64,000 nt of DNA from Nanobdellota archaeon (GCA_021818905.1 JAKASS010000003.1:1-64000); one strand, 5' to 3'. Shown: positions 17,162 through 26,025, numbered from the stretch's first letter. Program-made: numbers and translations. Notes: generated by a model not told the origin, from the sequence alone.

Positions 17162-18088
17162 ATGAAGACGTTCATATTGAAAACTGATGAGAACGGCTAT
17201 TTTATAAACGACACCAAGATCGTAGACAACATCGAAGATTTAAGACCTATCGTAAACTCGACTTCGATTGATATATTGAAGGTGCTTGTAAAGAAACCTG
17301 CGTCGCTAGATGAAATAGCAAAAACCACCAAACTATCGAAGAAGAAAACTGCTGATCTTATCAAGAATCTCGAAAAAGCCGGATTGATAACGATACAAAA
17401 TAAAACGGCCAAACGAGGCAACATATACAAATCCGTTACGAACTCGTTCGCATTCGAGGTTTCCGATGCCAAGGTGAAGTTGGCGATAAGGGAACAAAGC
17501 ATTGGCGACGAAGGCACCGCTAGATTTTTCAGAAAATTCATAAAAGACGGGAAATTTGACGGATATATCTGCGTCGGTTCTACGGACCCACATGGAGAAT
17601 ACAGATCTATCGCAAGGGACACGCACTATGCCCTTTATCTTGCGATGTTTCTGGGGCAGTTCTGTGAACTTCCAAAGGATTTCCCCATAGTATTAGACAC
17701 CGACGTTATAGCCAAAAATCTATTCAAACAAAATCTCATAGTCATCGGCGGTCCAGTAACGAATCTAGTGACAAGAGACGTAAACAACTTTTTGCCGATG
17801 AAATTTGAAAAAGCCGAAGGATGGGCGCTTAAAGATAAGGGCGGGGTACACAGCAGGGACTATGAGGGCGCTATAGAGAAGATAAGGAACCCCTTTGAAA
17901 AGACAAAGGACATGCTAGTGCTTGGCGGGATAAGAAACATAGGTACGCTCTCGTCGATACTTGCTGCGACCAGATTTTCTAAGCTTACATTTAGAAGCTA
18001 CAACGACGAACCGATTTGGAACGTGCTGGTCAGAGGATACGACATAGACGGCGACGGCGAGATAGATTCTGTAGAAACCGTAAGATGA
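17162..18088 (+). CDS. winged-helix protein with S-layer-like C-terminal region
   Basis: A 308-residue protein. Residues about 30-95 form an ArsR-like winged helix (SIDILKVLVKKPASLDEIAK ... LEKAGLITIQ). The second half has LIVIGGPVTN and LVLGGIRNIGT, blocks that resemble parts of archaeal S-layer or envelope proteins, and ends with GYDIDGDGEIDSVE, an EF-hand/dockerin-like calcium loop. No signal peptide or membrane helix is seen, so it is probably cytoplasmic and regulatory. The S-layer resemblance is from memory of the motifs. It overlaps thpR by four bases (ATGA). Confidence 0.6.
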   Translation: MKTFILKTDENGYFINDTKIVDNIEDLRPIVNSTSIDILKVLVKKPASLDEIAKTTKLSKKKTADLIKNLEKAGLITIQNKTAKRGNIYKSVTNSFAFEVSDAKVKLAIREQSIGDEGTARFFRKFIKDGKFDGYICVGSTDPHGEYRSIARDTHYALYLAMFLGQFCELPKDFPIVLDTDVIAKNLFKQNLIVIGGPVTNLVTRDVNNFLPMKFEKAEGWALKDKGGVHSRDYEGAIEKIRNPFEKTKDMLVLGGIRNIGTLSSILAATRFSKLTFRSYNDEPIWNVLVRGYDIDGDGEIDSVETVR

Positions 18089-18570
18089 GACGACTTTTCA
18101 TCGCAATAGAATTAAAACCGGAAATCTCAAATGAGATCTGGACATCAATATCTAAGATAAAAGCGAAAGTAAACGGCGCCTTTGTAGAAAAAGAAAAATT
18201 GCACATAACACTTCTCTTCCTTGGTGACCCAAAGCTTTCAAATGGAGACATAATAAACGCAGTAAAGTCACAGACTATAGACCGCGACATCGAAATAAGC
18301 GGACTTGATGCTTTTCCTAGCTGGGCTGGGCCAAGGCTACTTTTTATAGACATTAAGACTAATCTCTCAGATGTTTATCGCGAACTTTGCCAAAAACTTG
18401 GCGTTAAAGAAGAAAGGTCTTTTCGCCCGCATATAACGATATGTAGAATAAAAGGAAATATGGCATCCAAGATGGAGCTGCAGACCAGTTTCTATGTAGA
18501 CGAAAGATTCAGGGTCAAAAAACTAAGCCTATTCGATAGCGATTTTAGGAACTATCACCAGCTTTATTAA
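18085..18570 (+). CDS. thpR: RNA 2',3'-cyclic phosphodiesterase (ThpR, 2H family)
   Basis: A 161-residue 2H phosphoesterase, historically called 2'-5' RNA ligase. Both catalytic HxT motifs are present: HITLLFLG near residue 40 and HITICRIK near 120. The start at 18085 (MRRLFIAIEL) matches the family; longer upstream readings lie inside the previous gene. The ATGA overlap with the wHTH protein indicates co-transcription. It ends overlapping by four bases with the convergent membrane protein. Confidence 0.92.
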   Translation: MRRLFIAIELKPEISNEIWTSISKIKAKVNGAFVEKEKLHITLLFLGDPKLSNGDIINAVKSQTIDRDIEISGLDAFPSWAGPRLLFIDIKTNLSDVYRELCQKLGVKEERSFRPHITICRIKGNMASKMELQTSFYVDERFRVKKLSLFDSDFRNYHQLY

Positions 18571-19178
18571 GCGCCTTTTTCTCTGGTCATGAAGTATACT
18601 GCAACTGCCATAGCGGCCAAAGTCAAAAGAAGCGACATTACGCTTGGTGCGGTAAGTATCGAGATTACATACGCACTTGTAATATAATCAAGCGAGTGGT
18701 TTACAGTAACGCTACCCGAGCTGCTGTTCGAAGAAGTAGAGTTTGCGGCAGTGCTGGAGCTACCACAATTGGCTATGCAGGCTGTAGATGCGACCGGCGT
18801 AGTGCCAAGCTGTTGGCTTGCGGCGCCATATGCTATCAGGCCGAATATAAACATAATGAAGACTATAAGCACTGGAACGAGCGTACTTTTCTTAAGGTAT
18901 GCACCGACGCTTTCCTGTGGTATCGTTGCTGTGTTAAACAAAAGCATTATCAGGAACAGAAACACGAGTATGGCAAGAACGTACGGGAGAAAAGCTATTA
19001 CGAAGTCTACAAAGAAAGCCGATGCAAGCGAAACCAATGCTACTGCTATAGCTATCAATGCCGGGATATCAGATTTGTCAAAAAATCTAGACCTCGATAA
19101 TACTGCGTACACCAGTGCGAAGACCAGCACAAATATCACTAAATCGTATATACCAAATATCTGTAAACTTAGTGCCAT
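18567..19178 (-). CDS. polytopic membrane protein, paralogue A of three
   Basis: A 203-residue protein if started at the ATG at 19178 (MALSLQIFG); an in-frame start at 19232 would add 18 soluble residues inside the upstream gene and is less likely. It has about five hydrophobic helices and a Ser/Thr-rich loop. The block LVFALVYAVLSRSRFFDKSD matches the equivalent blocks of the next two genes, showing an ancestral tandem duplication. No known transporter motif. The clustering suggests a small membrane complex; function unknown. Confidence 0.65.
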   Translation of the reverse strand: MALSLQIFGIYDLVIFVLVFALVYAVLSRSRFFDKSDIPALIAIAVALVSLASAFFVDFVIAFLPYVLAILVFLFLIMLLFNTATIPQESVGAYLKKSTLVPVLIVFIMFIFGLIAYGAASQQLGTTPVASTACIANCGSSSTAANSTSSNSSSGSVTVNHSLDYITSAYVISILTAPSVMSLLLTLAAMAVAVYFMTREKGA

Positions 19179-19200
19179 ATATATGGTAATTGTTAAATCG

Positions 19201-19800
19201 TTAATCTTTCGAACCTGCGCTTGAACCGCCAAACAACCATGCTACCACTACTATTATGGCTATAACAACAACGAGCAAGGCGATGTTCCCAGAATTGCTG
19301 AAGAACGTAGACAGTACCGTGCCCATCTGGCTAGTCGCCGAAGTCGCCCCTGTGGTCCCAGCATTGCCGCCTGCGCCTGCTGGTACGACTGCGTAAGAGA
19401 ACAGCCCCCCTGCGAAAACAACTATTATCGCCCCGACAAAAAGCCATTGCGCGGCTTTTCCTTGTTTTAGTTTATCATCATATCCCACAAGAGCAGCCAC
19501 TATGAGTATTGCTACAAGTATCATGGCCGTGACCGCTAGCGTAGATGCCATGTACATAAGCACCGGGCCTACCCATGCCGCGGTAACTGCGAAGAACGAT
19601 ATTATAAGCGCGGTCAAAGCTCTAGCGCCTTTATTCTCGTTTTCTTGGAAAAAGCTTACTTTCTTTAGGACCGTGTTGAGTATGGCTAGTACAAGTAAGA
19701 ATGATAACCAAAATTCTACTGGATTCGTTACGTTTGCTGGAGTTATCACTTGTAGCGCACTCTGTATAGAGGTGTACAACGACCCCGCTTCTACTACCAT
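19201..19800 (-). CDS. polytopic membrane protein, paralogue B of three
   Basis: A 199-residue protein with about five hydrophobic helices. The segment LVLAILNTVLKKVSFFQENE aligns by eye with LVFALVYAVLSRSRFFDKSD of paralogue A and LIFAIVYGVLEKSKMFEGKR of paralogue C. A glycine/alanine/threonine-rich loop lies between the fourth and last helix. The C-terminus is short and charged (GGSSAGSKD). No recognised domain. Confidence 0.65.
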   Translation of the reverse strand: MVVEAGSLYTSIQSALQVITPANVTNPVEFWLSFLLVLAILNTVLKKVSFFQENENKGARALTALIISFFAVTAAWVGPVLMYMASTLAVTAMILVAILIVAALVGYDDKLKQGKAAQWLFVGAIIVVFAGGLFSYAVVPAGAGGNAGTTGATSATSQMGTVLSTFFSNSGNIALLVVVIAIIVVVAWLFGGSSAGSKD

Positions 19801-19874
19801 ATTAGTTTATTGGTAGGTTATAGTATTTATACCTTTATCTGTTTATTTTCACTGTAAAGTAGAAGGAATTTTTA

Positions 19875-20438
19875 TTACTTAGAAAGCAGGTATCCTATCA
19901 CTACCAAGAAGATTAAAACGGCCGCGTAAGGTCCATAGTTATACAATCCATTTAAGATAGCTTGCTGGCTGAGCCCCGCAAACCCGAAGTTAGACCCTAC
20001 AAGTACCCATAATATAAGTATTACTGAGATTATCGCTGCGAGTATTATTATTATCTTCTTTCCGCTGCGTGGAAAGTCGCTTCCAGCGGTGTCCCCGTAG
20101 ACCATTGATGCGAGGACCAAAAGCATGAATATGATTATCGCGACTATGCCGGCTATAGGCAATATTATGTATGTCAGATTTAAGGTGTAGCTCGTCGTTG
20201 CGAAAACTATGCCCAATACGAACGCTATTATCGATTCTACGTCTCTCTTGCCCTCGAACATCTTGCTTTTTTCAAGGACGCCGTATACTATCGCAAAAAT
20301 CAGAAGAAACGGGAAAAGGAAAGACCCTATCCCGGAGTAAAGCAACGAAACCGATGCCGGTGTAGAAGTAAGCGTGTGCGTTATATTAGTCGTATTACTA
20401 ACCGTTGAATTGAATAATGTCGCTAAAGTGCTGAACAT
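19875..20438 (-). CDS. polytopic membrane protein, paralogue C of three
   Basis: A 187-residue protein with an Asn/Thr-rich N-terminal extracellular stretch, then about five hydrophobic helices. It shares the F-x-x-V-x-x-V-L-x-K-S-x-x-F block with the two downstream genes and heads this three-gene minus-strand series. A TATA-like sequence lies within the 50 bases upstream. No catalytic or transport signature is visible. Confidence 0.65.
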   Translation of the reverse strand: MFSTLATLFNSTVSNTTNITHTLTSTPASVSLLYSGIGSFLFPFLLIFAIVYGVLEKSKMFEGKRDVESIIAFVLGIVFATTSYTLNLTYIILPIAGIVAIIIFMLLVLASMVYGDTAGSDFPRSGKKIIIILAAIISVILILWVLVGSNFGFAGLSQQAILNGLYNYGPYAAVLIFLVVIGYLLSK

Positions 20439-20489
20439 AATATATGTTATTGGCTGTTCTATTTAAATGCTGACTAATTTATTATCTGC

Positions 20490-20774
20490 ATGAAACACTC
20501 GCTAAAGCCAGTGCTTTTTATCGTGACGGCATTCGCTGGTCTAGCGGTGGGAATCGTGCTAGTTTCATTCACTTTATACCAATATCTCAGTCTAACCTCG
20601 CTCATCGGCGGAAGCCCAGCGTACACCATAGTCCTGGGACAGAGCGTTGTAAACTCTGAGGAGACAAATTATCTAGTAATAATGATCGCGGCGGTCCCTC
20701 TGATCTGCTTAAGCGCGTTCCTGATGTATCGCAGCGTTAGACGTCTAAGGCACCAGACGAAAAAAGCCCGCTAA
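20490..20774 (+). CDS. small two-helix membrane protein
   Basis: A 94-residue protein with two hydrophobic helices (about 7-33 and 60-80) separated by an extracellular loop and a strongly basic C-terminal tail (RSVRRLRHQTKKAR). Not recognised. It overlaps the 3' end of the convergent ThiF-like gene by 38 bases, unusual for two real genes but common in compact genomes. Confidence 0.55.
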   Translation: MKHSLKPVLFIVTAFAGLAVGIVLVSFTLYQYLSLTSLIGGSPAYTIVLGQSVVNSEETNYLVIMIAAVPLICLSAFLMYRSVRRLRHQTKKAR

Positions 20775-21669
20775 TGAAGTCTTTTGCTTCATCTTTTTCA
20801 TAGCCAGTAAACAGAAAGTCTCCCATATTCGATACGAAGACCGTCTTTTCCTCGTCTTTATACAAAAGTGCACTTCTGCCGTCTTTGAAATCTCCACCTT
20901 TGAGTTCTTGACTAAGTTTTCCCAGGTCTACCGGCCTTTGAATGGAAAATTTTATCCCGTTCCCGCACATCTGTATAAAGCCATTTTCAAGTCTATGTCT
21001 ATAAGCATGTGCAGAACATGTTTCACACCTTTCGTCCTGGTTTATCCTTACGGCAAAAATAGAAATCGGGTCTACTGAAAAACTGGTAAAAAGGTTCTGG
21101 CCCGTTTTTCGCTCCAAAAATGCGATGAGCCCGTCTGATATTAATTTCCCCGCCGTAGCCGCAGAGTGCGCCGATATCCTGCTGCAGTCTTCTGCATCTT
21201 TCGGCTTTGAGTTACGGTATATGCAATTGAAGCATGCGTACTTCCAATCAACTATACAAAATAGTCCGTTGTTTCCTCTTAAAGATGCGAACAGAAATGG
21301 GATTTTTCGACGGGAACACGCATCGTTTATTATCAATCGTGTACGGATGTTATCGGTTGCGTCTATTACCATATCGGCGCCCCCTATAACGCCATCTATT
21401 CTTAATTCGCCTACATAGAAGTGTTCGCTTATGAAATTTGTTTTGCTATTTTTACTTTCTAGGGCGGATTTCGCCGCATCGGATTTATACCTGAGAAATC
21501 GTGCGTCGTCTTCGGAGTAAAGTGCCTGGTTTTTTAGATTATCCTTGCTCACTATGTCCCCATCGACTATCTTTATGGAGGACAAATCTATTTTTCCCAG
21601 GTTTTCTAGGATTGCGCACCCCAACGCGCCTGCCCCTATCACGACCAAATTAAATGTATTTAAATGCAT
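20737..21669 (-). CDS. ThiF/MoeB/E1-like adenylyltransferase
   Basis: A 310-residue member of the E1-like superfamily, which adenylates the C-terminal glycine of ubiquitin-like or sulfur-carrier proteins. The ATP site GAGALGCAI is at about 12-20, the KIVDGDIV strand follows, and DATDNIRTRLIIND is the family block near 105. Two CxxC pairs (CFNC and CETC) form the structural zinc site. In the block normally NLxRQ the sequence is NLKNQ, so the ATP-contacting arginine is replaced by asparagine. A C-terminal extension of about 70 residues is unlike bacterial MoeB. No sulfur-carrier gene is adjacent. Confidence 0.8.
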   Translation of the reverse strand: MHLNTFNLVVIGAGALGCAILENLGKIDLSSIKIVDGDIVSKDNLKNQALYSEDDARFLRYKSDAAKSALESKNSKTNFISEHFYVGELRIDGVIGGADMVIDATDNIRTRLIINDACSRRKIPFLFASLRGNNGLFCIVDWKYACFNCIYRNSKPKDAEDCSRISAHSAATAGKLISDGLIAFLERKTGQNLFTSFSVDPISIFAVRINQDERCETCSAHAYRHRLENGFIQMCGNGIKFSIQRPVDLGKLSQELKGGDFKDGRSALLYKDEEKTVFVSNMGDFLFTGYEKDEAKDFISGLFSSGALDV

Positions 21670-21737
21670 ATGCGCTCTATAACCTAATTAACAAATTATT
21701 TATATTTAACGAATATAGAAATTCGATGGAGGCATGA

Positions 21738-22292
21738 ATGTACGAAATTGTTACTTTAAGGGACAAGATAAGGGTAGAACCAAAGTCCCTTGGTAAAAAT
21801 TATAAAGAAGCCATAAATAATCTTATAAAACAAAATTACGTGGGAAAAGTAATCGAGGACAAGATGCTTCTGGTCGGATTGATGTCCATAGACCGCGTTG
21901 AAGAAGGTCTAATAATACCGAATGATGCCTCTATATACTACGATACGGTTTTTAAGATGGTCGCTTTCGTCCCGTTGCTGCACGAAACGCTAAAAGGCCA
22001 GATTTCAAACATAAGTGAGATTGGTGCGATAGTAAACATAGGGCCGATAGATGGGCTTGCGCACATTTCACAGGCCATGGATGATTTTGTAGACTTCACA
22101 AGGAATGCATTGATCGGCAGGAAGACGAAGACCTCGCTGAAGGTCGGCGATTCTGTGCTGACAAACGTAATAGCAGTAAGTACGAGAGGGATAATGAAGA
22201 TCGGACTTACAATGAGATCGCCTGGCTTGGGAAAACAGGGCGGAAAGAAAAAGGAAGAACGACCAAAGGCTGAAAAGCCCAAGAAAGAGTAA
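21738..22292 (+). CDS. rpo7: RNA polymerase subunit Rpo7 (E')
   Basis: A 184-residue RNA polymerase stalk subunit. The N-terminal RNP-like tip domain (MYEIVTLRDKIRVEP ... GLIIPNDASIYYDTVFKMVAF) is followed by an S1 RNA-binding domain (LKGQISNISEIGAIVNIG) and a lysine-rich tail. It binds Rpo4, not present here, and contacts emerging RNA. It heads the rpo7-spt4-S24e-S27ae cluster, a classical archaeal gene order. Confidence 0.95.
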   Translation: MYEIVTLRDKIRVEPKSLGKNYKEAINNLIKQNYVGKVIEDKMLLVGLMSIDRVEEGLIIPNDASIYYDTVFKMVAFVPLLHETLKGQISNISEIGAIVNIGPIDGLAHISQAMDDFVDFTRNALIGRKTKTSLKVGDSVLTNVIAVSTRGIMKIGLTMRSPGLGKQGGKKKEERPKAEKPKKE

Positions 22293-22297
22293 TAATT

Positions 22298-22483
22298 ATG
22301 TCACTAAAGGCTTGCAAAGTTTGCAGTTATCTAACGGAAGAGAAAAAATGCCCTATGTGCGGCGGCGATGAACTTTCACTTAAGTGGAAAGGCCAAGTTG
22401 TAATATCAAATCCAGAAAAATCAGAGACCGCAAAGAAACTCGGGATAACAAAGCCTGGCAAATACGCGCTTTCGGTAGCTTAA
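22298..22483 (+). CDS. spt4: transcription elongation factor Spt4
   Basis: A 61-residue zinc protein that pairs with Spt5 to keep RNA polymerase processive. The zinc ligands are CKVC near the N-terminus and CPMC twelve residues later. The C-terminal part TAKKLGITKPGKYALSV is conserved in archaeal Spt4 (formerly RpoE''). Five bases after rpo7 and one before S24e. Confidence 0.93.
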   Translation: MSLKACKVCSYLTEEKKCPMCGGDELSLKWKGQVVISNPEKSETAKKLGITKPGKYALSVA

Positions 22484-22484
22484 G

Positions 22485-22796
22485 ATGGAATTAAAAATAA
22501 CATCAAAAACGAACGATAAGTATCTCGATAGAACCCTAATAAATTTCTCCTTAAAGACCGAACCGAAAGAAACGGTCAAAATAGACGACGTTAAAAAGAA
22601 ACTCGCGGAACATTTCCCAGAAGGTTTCTTGGTAGTTTACACTTTAAAAAATGTATACGGTTCACGAGAGATAAACGGGGTCGCGCATGTTTACAAAGAT
22701 GAAGAAAGCGCCAAGAAAGTGCTGCAAAAATTTATCCTGAAGAAGAATGGTGTAGTATATGCCGAAAAGCAAAAAGAAGAAAAGGGAACCAAGTAA
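22485..22796 (+). CDS. rps24e: 30S ribosomal protein S24e
   Basis: A 103-residue archaeal/eukaryotic small-subunit protein. The core [20 protein letters not shown] is the family signature, and the N-terminal beta strands and lysine-rich tail are typical. The last 38 bases overlap the start of S27ae in another frame, so the two are translationally coupled. Confidence 0.93.
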   Translation: MELKITSKTNDKYLDRTLINFSLKTEPKETVKIDDVKKKLAEHFPEGFLVVYTLKNVYGSREINGVAHVYKDEESAKKVLQKFILKKNGVVYAEKQKEEKGTK

Positions 22797-22947
22797 CGTT
22801 TGGGGGCTGTATAAAGTAGACGACGGAAGAGCCGTTACAAAGAACAAGAGCTGTCCTAAATGTGGCTCCGGCGTTTTTCTGGCAGAACATGGCAATAGGG
22901 AAAGCTGCGGCAAATGCGGTTACACCGTCTTTAAAACGAAAAAGTAG
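22759..22947 (+). CDS. rps27ae: 30S ribosomal protein S27ae
   Basis: A 62-residue zinc-ribbon ribosomal protein. The ligands are CPKCG and CGKCG, separated by the expected [12 protein letters not shown] segment, after a lysine-rich N-terminus that includes WGLYKV. Length is normal for archaea, which lack the fused ubiquitin. It closes the Rpo7 cluster. Confidence 0.93.
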   Translation: MPKSKKKKREPSNVWGLYKVDDGRAVTKNKSCPKCGSGVFLAEHGNRESCGKCGYTVFKTKK

Positions 22948-22958
22948 CTTTGGTTCTT

Positions 22959-23705
22959 TTAGTTTTTGATGCACTTGAATATTATAGTCGGTGGAACCAT
23001 GTGCACCAATTTCCTCCTGTAACCATGACCCCATACTTTATCATCTGGATCAAAAGGCTCTATTATTTTTACCAGCTTAAGTCCACTGTCGGTTATACTA
23101 TCGCAAATGCCGCTTATTTTTCTTCTGTACATAAAGAATTTATGTTTACTCCCGTCTGGCCAGGTCTCTTCTTCTTTTGTCTGCCCAGTCTTTTGATAGC
23201 TATTGGATAGTGTCATGCCGTTTGGCTCTATCAAAAGATAGAAAGGGTGTTCAAAACTAAATACAAAAATCCCGTTTTTCTTCAATATTCTTTTCACTTC
23301 TGTAAAAACTTTGCTTAAGTCTCCAGCATACTGCAGCGCAAGGATGGAAACTACGATGTCATAAGAATTGTTTCTAAAGATTTTTAGATTAGAAAATGAA
23401 TTTTTTATGAACTTTACGTCCACGGAATTCGCATTTGCAAGTTTGGCTGCGTATCCTAACTGCTTCGCCGAGATATCTATACCGGTACAAATTGCGCCTT
23501 TTTTCGCTAGCGAAATTGCGCACTGACCGCCTCCACAGCCTAAGTCTAAAACCTGCTTGCCGTTTACACTTCCAAGTAACTTGAGTTTATTTTCTGTAGA
23601 AGCAAATGGACCATAACTGACGGTCTTCAATCTGTCGCCGCTTATTTCTTTTTGGTAGTATTCCGCTGCTTCGTCCCACCATCTTTCTATCTCTTTTTCA
23701 GTCAT
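22959..23705 (-). CDS. class I SAM-dependent methyltransferase
   Basis: A 248-residue protein with Rossmann motif I VLDLGCGGGQCAI near 50-62, the acidic strand end CTGIDIS, and VSILALQYAGD as motif IV. The C-terminal half (VKRILKKNGIFVFSFEHPF) is typical of the UbiE/COQ5-like type-11 group acting on small molecules. The substrate cannot be told from the sequence. It is convergent with S27ae and divergent from kae1. Confidence 0.85.
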   Translation of the reverse strand: MTEKEIERWWDEAAEYYQKEISGDRLKTVSYGPFASTENKLKLLGSVNGKQVLDLGCGGGQCAISLAKKGAICTGIDISAKQLGYAAKLANANSVDVKFIKNSFSNLKIFRNNSYDIVVSILALQYAGDLSKVFTEVKRILKKNGIFVFSFEHPFYLLIEPNGMTLSNSYQKTGQTKEEETWPDGSKHKFFMYRRKISGICDSITDSGLKLVKIIEPFDPDDKVWGHGYRRKLVHMVPPTIIFKCIKN

Positions 23706-23772
23706 ACCCCTATCACTTTGACCTAAGGCTAAAAATATAAAGTTAAATTTGACTGGACATTATTGATAGACT

Positions 23773-24735
23773 ATGTACGTATTAGGAATAGAGAGTACCG
23801 CACATACTTTTGGAGTGGGCATAATAAAAGACGGCGAAGTATTAGCAAATGAAAGAGACATTTACAGGCCAAAGGCCGGCGGGATAATACCGGGCGAGGC
23901 TGCTCTCCATCATTATGAACTTGGACCCATCATACTAAAACGCGCGCTGGACAAAGCGAAAGTATCCCTGAGCCAAATCGATTTATTTGCCTTTTCCCAA
24001 GGGCCTGGCCTGCTGCCTTGCCTTAAAGTAGGATACCAAATGACAAAATTCTTGGCAGATAAGTATGATAAAAAGATAATTGGAGTAAATCACTGTGTAG
24101 CCCATATAGAGATAGCTAGAAAAGTCACGGGTCTAAACGATCCCGTCATGCTATATGTAAGTGGCGGAAACACCCAAGTTGTAACCTACGAAAACGGCAG
24201 GTATGTAGTTTTTGGGGAGACTCAAGACATAGGTATAGGCAATCTTTTAGACAAGACTGGTCGAAGGCTCGGAATCCCTTTTCCTGCTGGTCCTAAGATC
24301 GAGGAACTAGCAAAGCAGGGTAAAAATTACATAAAGTTACCGTACGTGATAAAAGGCATGGACGTAAGTTTTTCTGGCATAGAAACTTTCGTTTCGCAGA
24401 TAATTGGAAAGCATAAGATGGAAGACATATGTTTTTCGCTGCAAGAAACCGTCTTTGCGATGCTTATGGAAGCAAGCGAGAGAGCGATGGCTTACTGTAA
24501 AAAAGACAGCTTGATAATAGCGGGGGGTGTCGCGGCAAACACGCGTTTAAACAAGATGGGAAAAATAATGTGCGATGAACGCAATGCAAGATTCGAGTTT
24601 ATGAAAAAGGAATACGCCGGAGACAACGGTGCGATGATCGCCTTTACTGGTTATTTGATGCGTGATTATGTTCAGGACGATTTAAGTCCCAGACCAGATT
24701 TTAGAACAGACGCGGTTGAAATAAAATACAGGTAA
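23773..24735 (+). CDS. kae1: KEOPS subunit Kae1 (tRNA t6A threonylcarbamoyltransferase)
   Basis: A 320-residue ASKHA-fold enzyme that transfers threonylcarbamoyl to A37 of ANN-decoding tRNAs. Metal-binding histidines are in GVNHCVAHIEIAR near 110; nucleotide loops are MLYVSGGNTQV and IAGGVAANTRL, and the start MYVLGIESTAHTFGVGI is canonical. Bud32 is two genes downstream and separate, not fused. Cgi121 and Pcc1 are not visible in the window. Confidence 0.95.
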   Translation: MYVLGIESTAHTFGVGIIKDGEVLANERDIYRPKAGGIIPGEAALHHYELGPIILKRALDKAKVSLSQIDLFAFSQGPGLLPCLKVGYQMTKFLADKYDKKIIGVNHCVAHIEIARKVTGLNDPVMLYVSGGNTQVVTYENGRYVVFGETQDIGIGNLLDKTGRRLGIPFPAGPKIEELAKQGKNYIKLPYVIKGMDVSFSGIETFVSQIIGKHKMEDICFSLQETVFAMLMEASERAMAYCKKDSLIIAGGVAANTRLNKMGKIMCDERNARFEFMKKEYAGDNGAMIAFTGYLMRDYVQDDLSPRPDFRTDAVEIKYR

Positions 24736-24736
24736 T

Positions 24737-25432
24737 ATGCCGATAAACGCCCCTCAAGAATATTACGACCTAGAAATTAAGTATAGCCGGGAGAAAAATC
24801 TTGATGAAAAGAAGAAAATTCTACAACAGATGATGCGAGTGCTGCCTAAACACAAAGGAACAGATAAGGCATTTGCTTTTCTTAAGAGGAAAATGTCTCT
24901 TTTGAAAAAAGAAATGAGTTATTCTCCCCAAGTTCATAAAACGATTTCGATTAGAAAACGCTGGCCGAGAGTTTGCCTTGTCGGTTATGAACCTGAACTA
25001 ATCCTGAAGGATTTCAATCTCGCCAAAGTAGCTACCGTATACTATGGAATCATCAGGATAAACGACATGAAGATACAGCTTCTTTTGGTGCCAAACTTCG
25101 AGAAATATAAAGAATTCGTAAATTCGAGTGAAGTCGTGATATCAAAAAACGCGATAGCTGATTTAAAGGTCTTTGAAATAGTTACCGATTCACCGGATGT
25201 AGAATCGTCAATAAAAAGCTATGGGATAATAGGCGTGTACACGGAGAAATCGGACGAAGCCGTACCTATAATGAAAGGCGATACCGTATACGACATTGCA
25301 AAAACCCTGGGGCTAAAAACAGGAAAGGACGGCTACGCAGTAGTCTATGGAAAAAATCTAAAATTCCAAGGCCAGCGGGTAGGGATGAAATACAAACTAA
25401 ACGACGGGGACAGGGTGTCGATAAAAGCATGA
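24737..25432 (+). CDS. DRG-like TGS protein that has lost its GTPase site
   Basis: A 231-residue protein. The N-terminus (MPINAPQEYYDLEIKYSREK ... LPKHKGTDKAF) is the helical region of archaeal DRG/Rbg GTPases, and the last 70 residues are a TGS domain (MKGDTVYDIAKTLG ... QRVGMKYKLNDGDRVSIKA). Between them, where a DRG protein has GxPNVGKS, stands RVCLVGYEPELILKD without any P-loop lysine-serine, and the middle is only about 110 residues. The G domain thus seems degenerate. The gene sits two bases after kae1 and overlaps bud32 by four, so it is co-translated with KEOPS components. Confidence 0.75.
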   Translation: MPINAPQEYYDLEIKYSREKNLDEKKKILQQMMRVLPKHKGTDKAFAFLKRKMSLLKKEMSYSPQVHKTISIRKRWPRVCLVGYEPELILKDFNLAKVATVYYGIIRINDMKIQLLLVPNFEKYKEFVNSSEVVISKNAIADLKVFEIVTDSPDVESSIKSYGIIGVYTEKSDEAVPIMKGDTVYDIAKTLGLKTGKDGYAVVYGKNLKFQGQRVGMKYKLNDGDRVSIKA

Positions 25433-26025
25433 AAGTAATAGCACGCGGTGCAGAGGCGATAGTTTACGAAAACGGGGACGAAATAGTAAAATACCGCGAA
25501 GAAAAGAAATACAGGGTCCCGGAAATAGACCTCCCCCTGAGAAAAGGCAGGACAAAAAGAGAGTTTACCGCCTTGAGCACATGCAGCAGGGCGGGATTGA
25601 AAGTACCAAAACCGATAAAGATCTCATCAGAAGGCGATAAGCTCCATATGGAAAAAATCGATGGGAAACAGTTTGACTATGTGTTTTCCGTAGATAAGAT
25701 GAAGGACATAGGGATTCTCCTGGCGTCTATAAACGAACTTGGCATAGTACATGGAGACCTGACGACCGCAAACATCCTCGCTAAAGGCGAAGAAATCTAT
25801 TTCATAGATTTTGGATTAAGCTACTTCTCCAAAAAAGACGAAGACCATGCAACCGACCTTTTCCTGTTCAAAAACGCCCTAAAAGCGAGGCACCCAAATG
25901 AATTCAAAAAGGCCTACCGGCTATTTATCGAAGGTTATGAGAAGACGATGGGAAAAGAATTTAAAGGGATAGAGACACATCTTAAAGATATAGAACGTAG
26001 AGGAAGATATCATGAAAATGGTTAA
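25429..26025 (+). CDS. bud32: KEOPS subunit Bud32 (atypical protein kinase/ATPase)
   Basis: A 198-residue small RIO-like kinase. The start GAEAIVY is the glycine-rich loop, VVKYR-type lysine follows as IVKYREEKKYR, the catalytic loop is VHGDLTTANIL and the metal-binding motif IDFGLSY, and the C-terminal arginine tail (IERRGRYHE) is conserved. Bud32 supports Kae1 activity. It overlaps the upstream TGS gene and the downstream S15 gene. Confidence 0.95.
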   Translation: MKVIARGAEAIVYENGDEIVKYREEKKYRVPEIDLPLRKGRTKREFTALSTCSRAGLKVPKPIKISSEGDKLHMEKIDGKQFDYVFSVDKMKDIGILLASINELGIVHGDLTTANILAKGEEIYFIDFGLSYFSKKDEDHATDLFLFKNALKARHPNEFKKAYRLFIEGYEKTMGKEFKGIETHLKDIERRGRYHENG

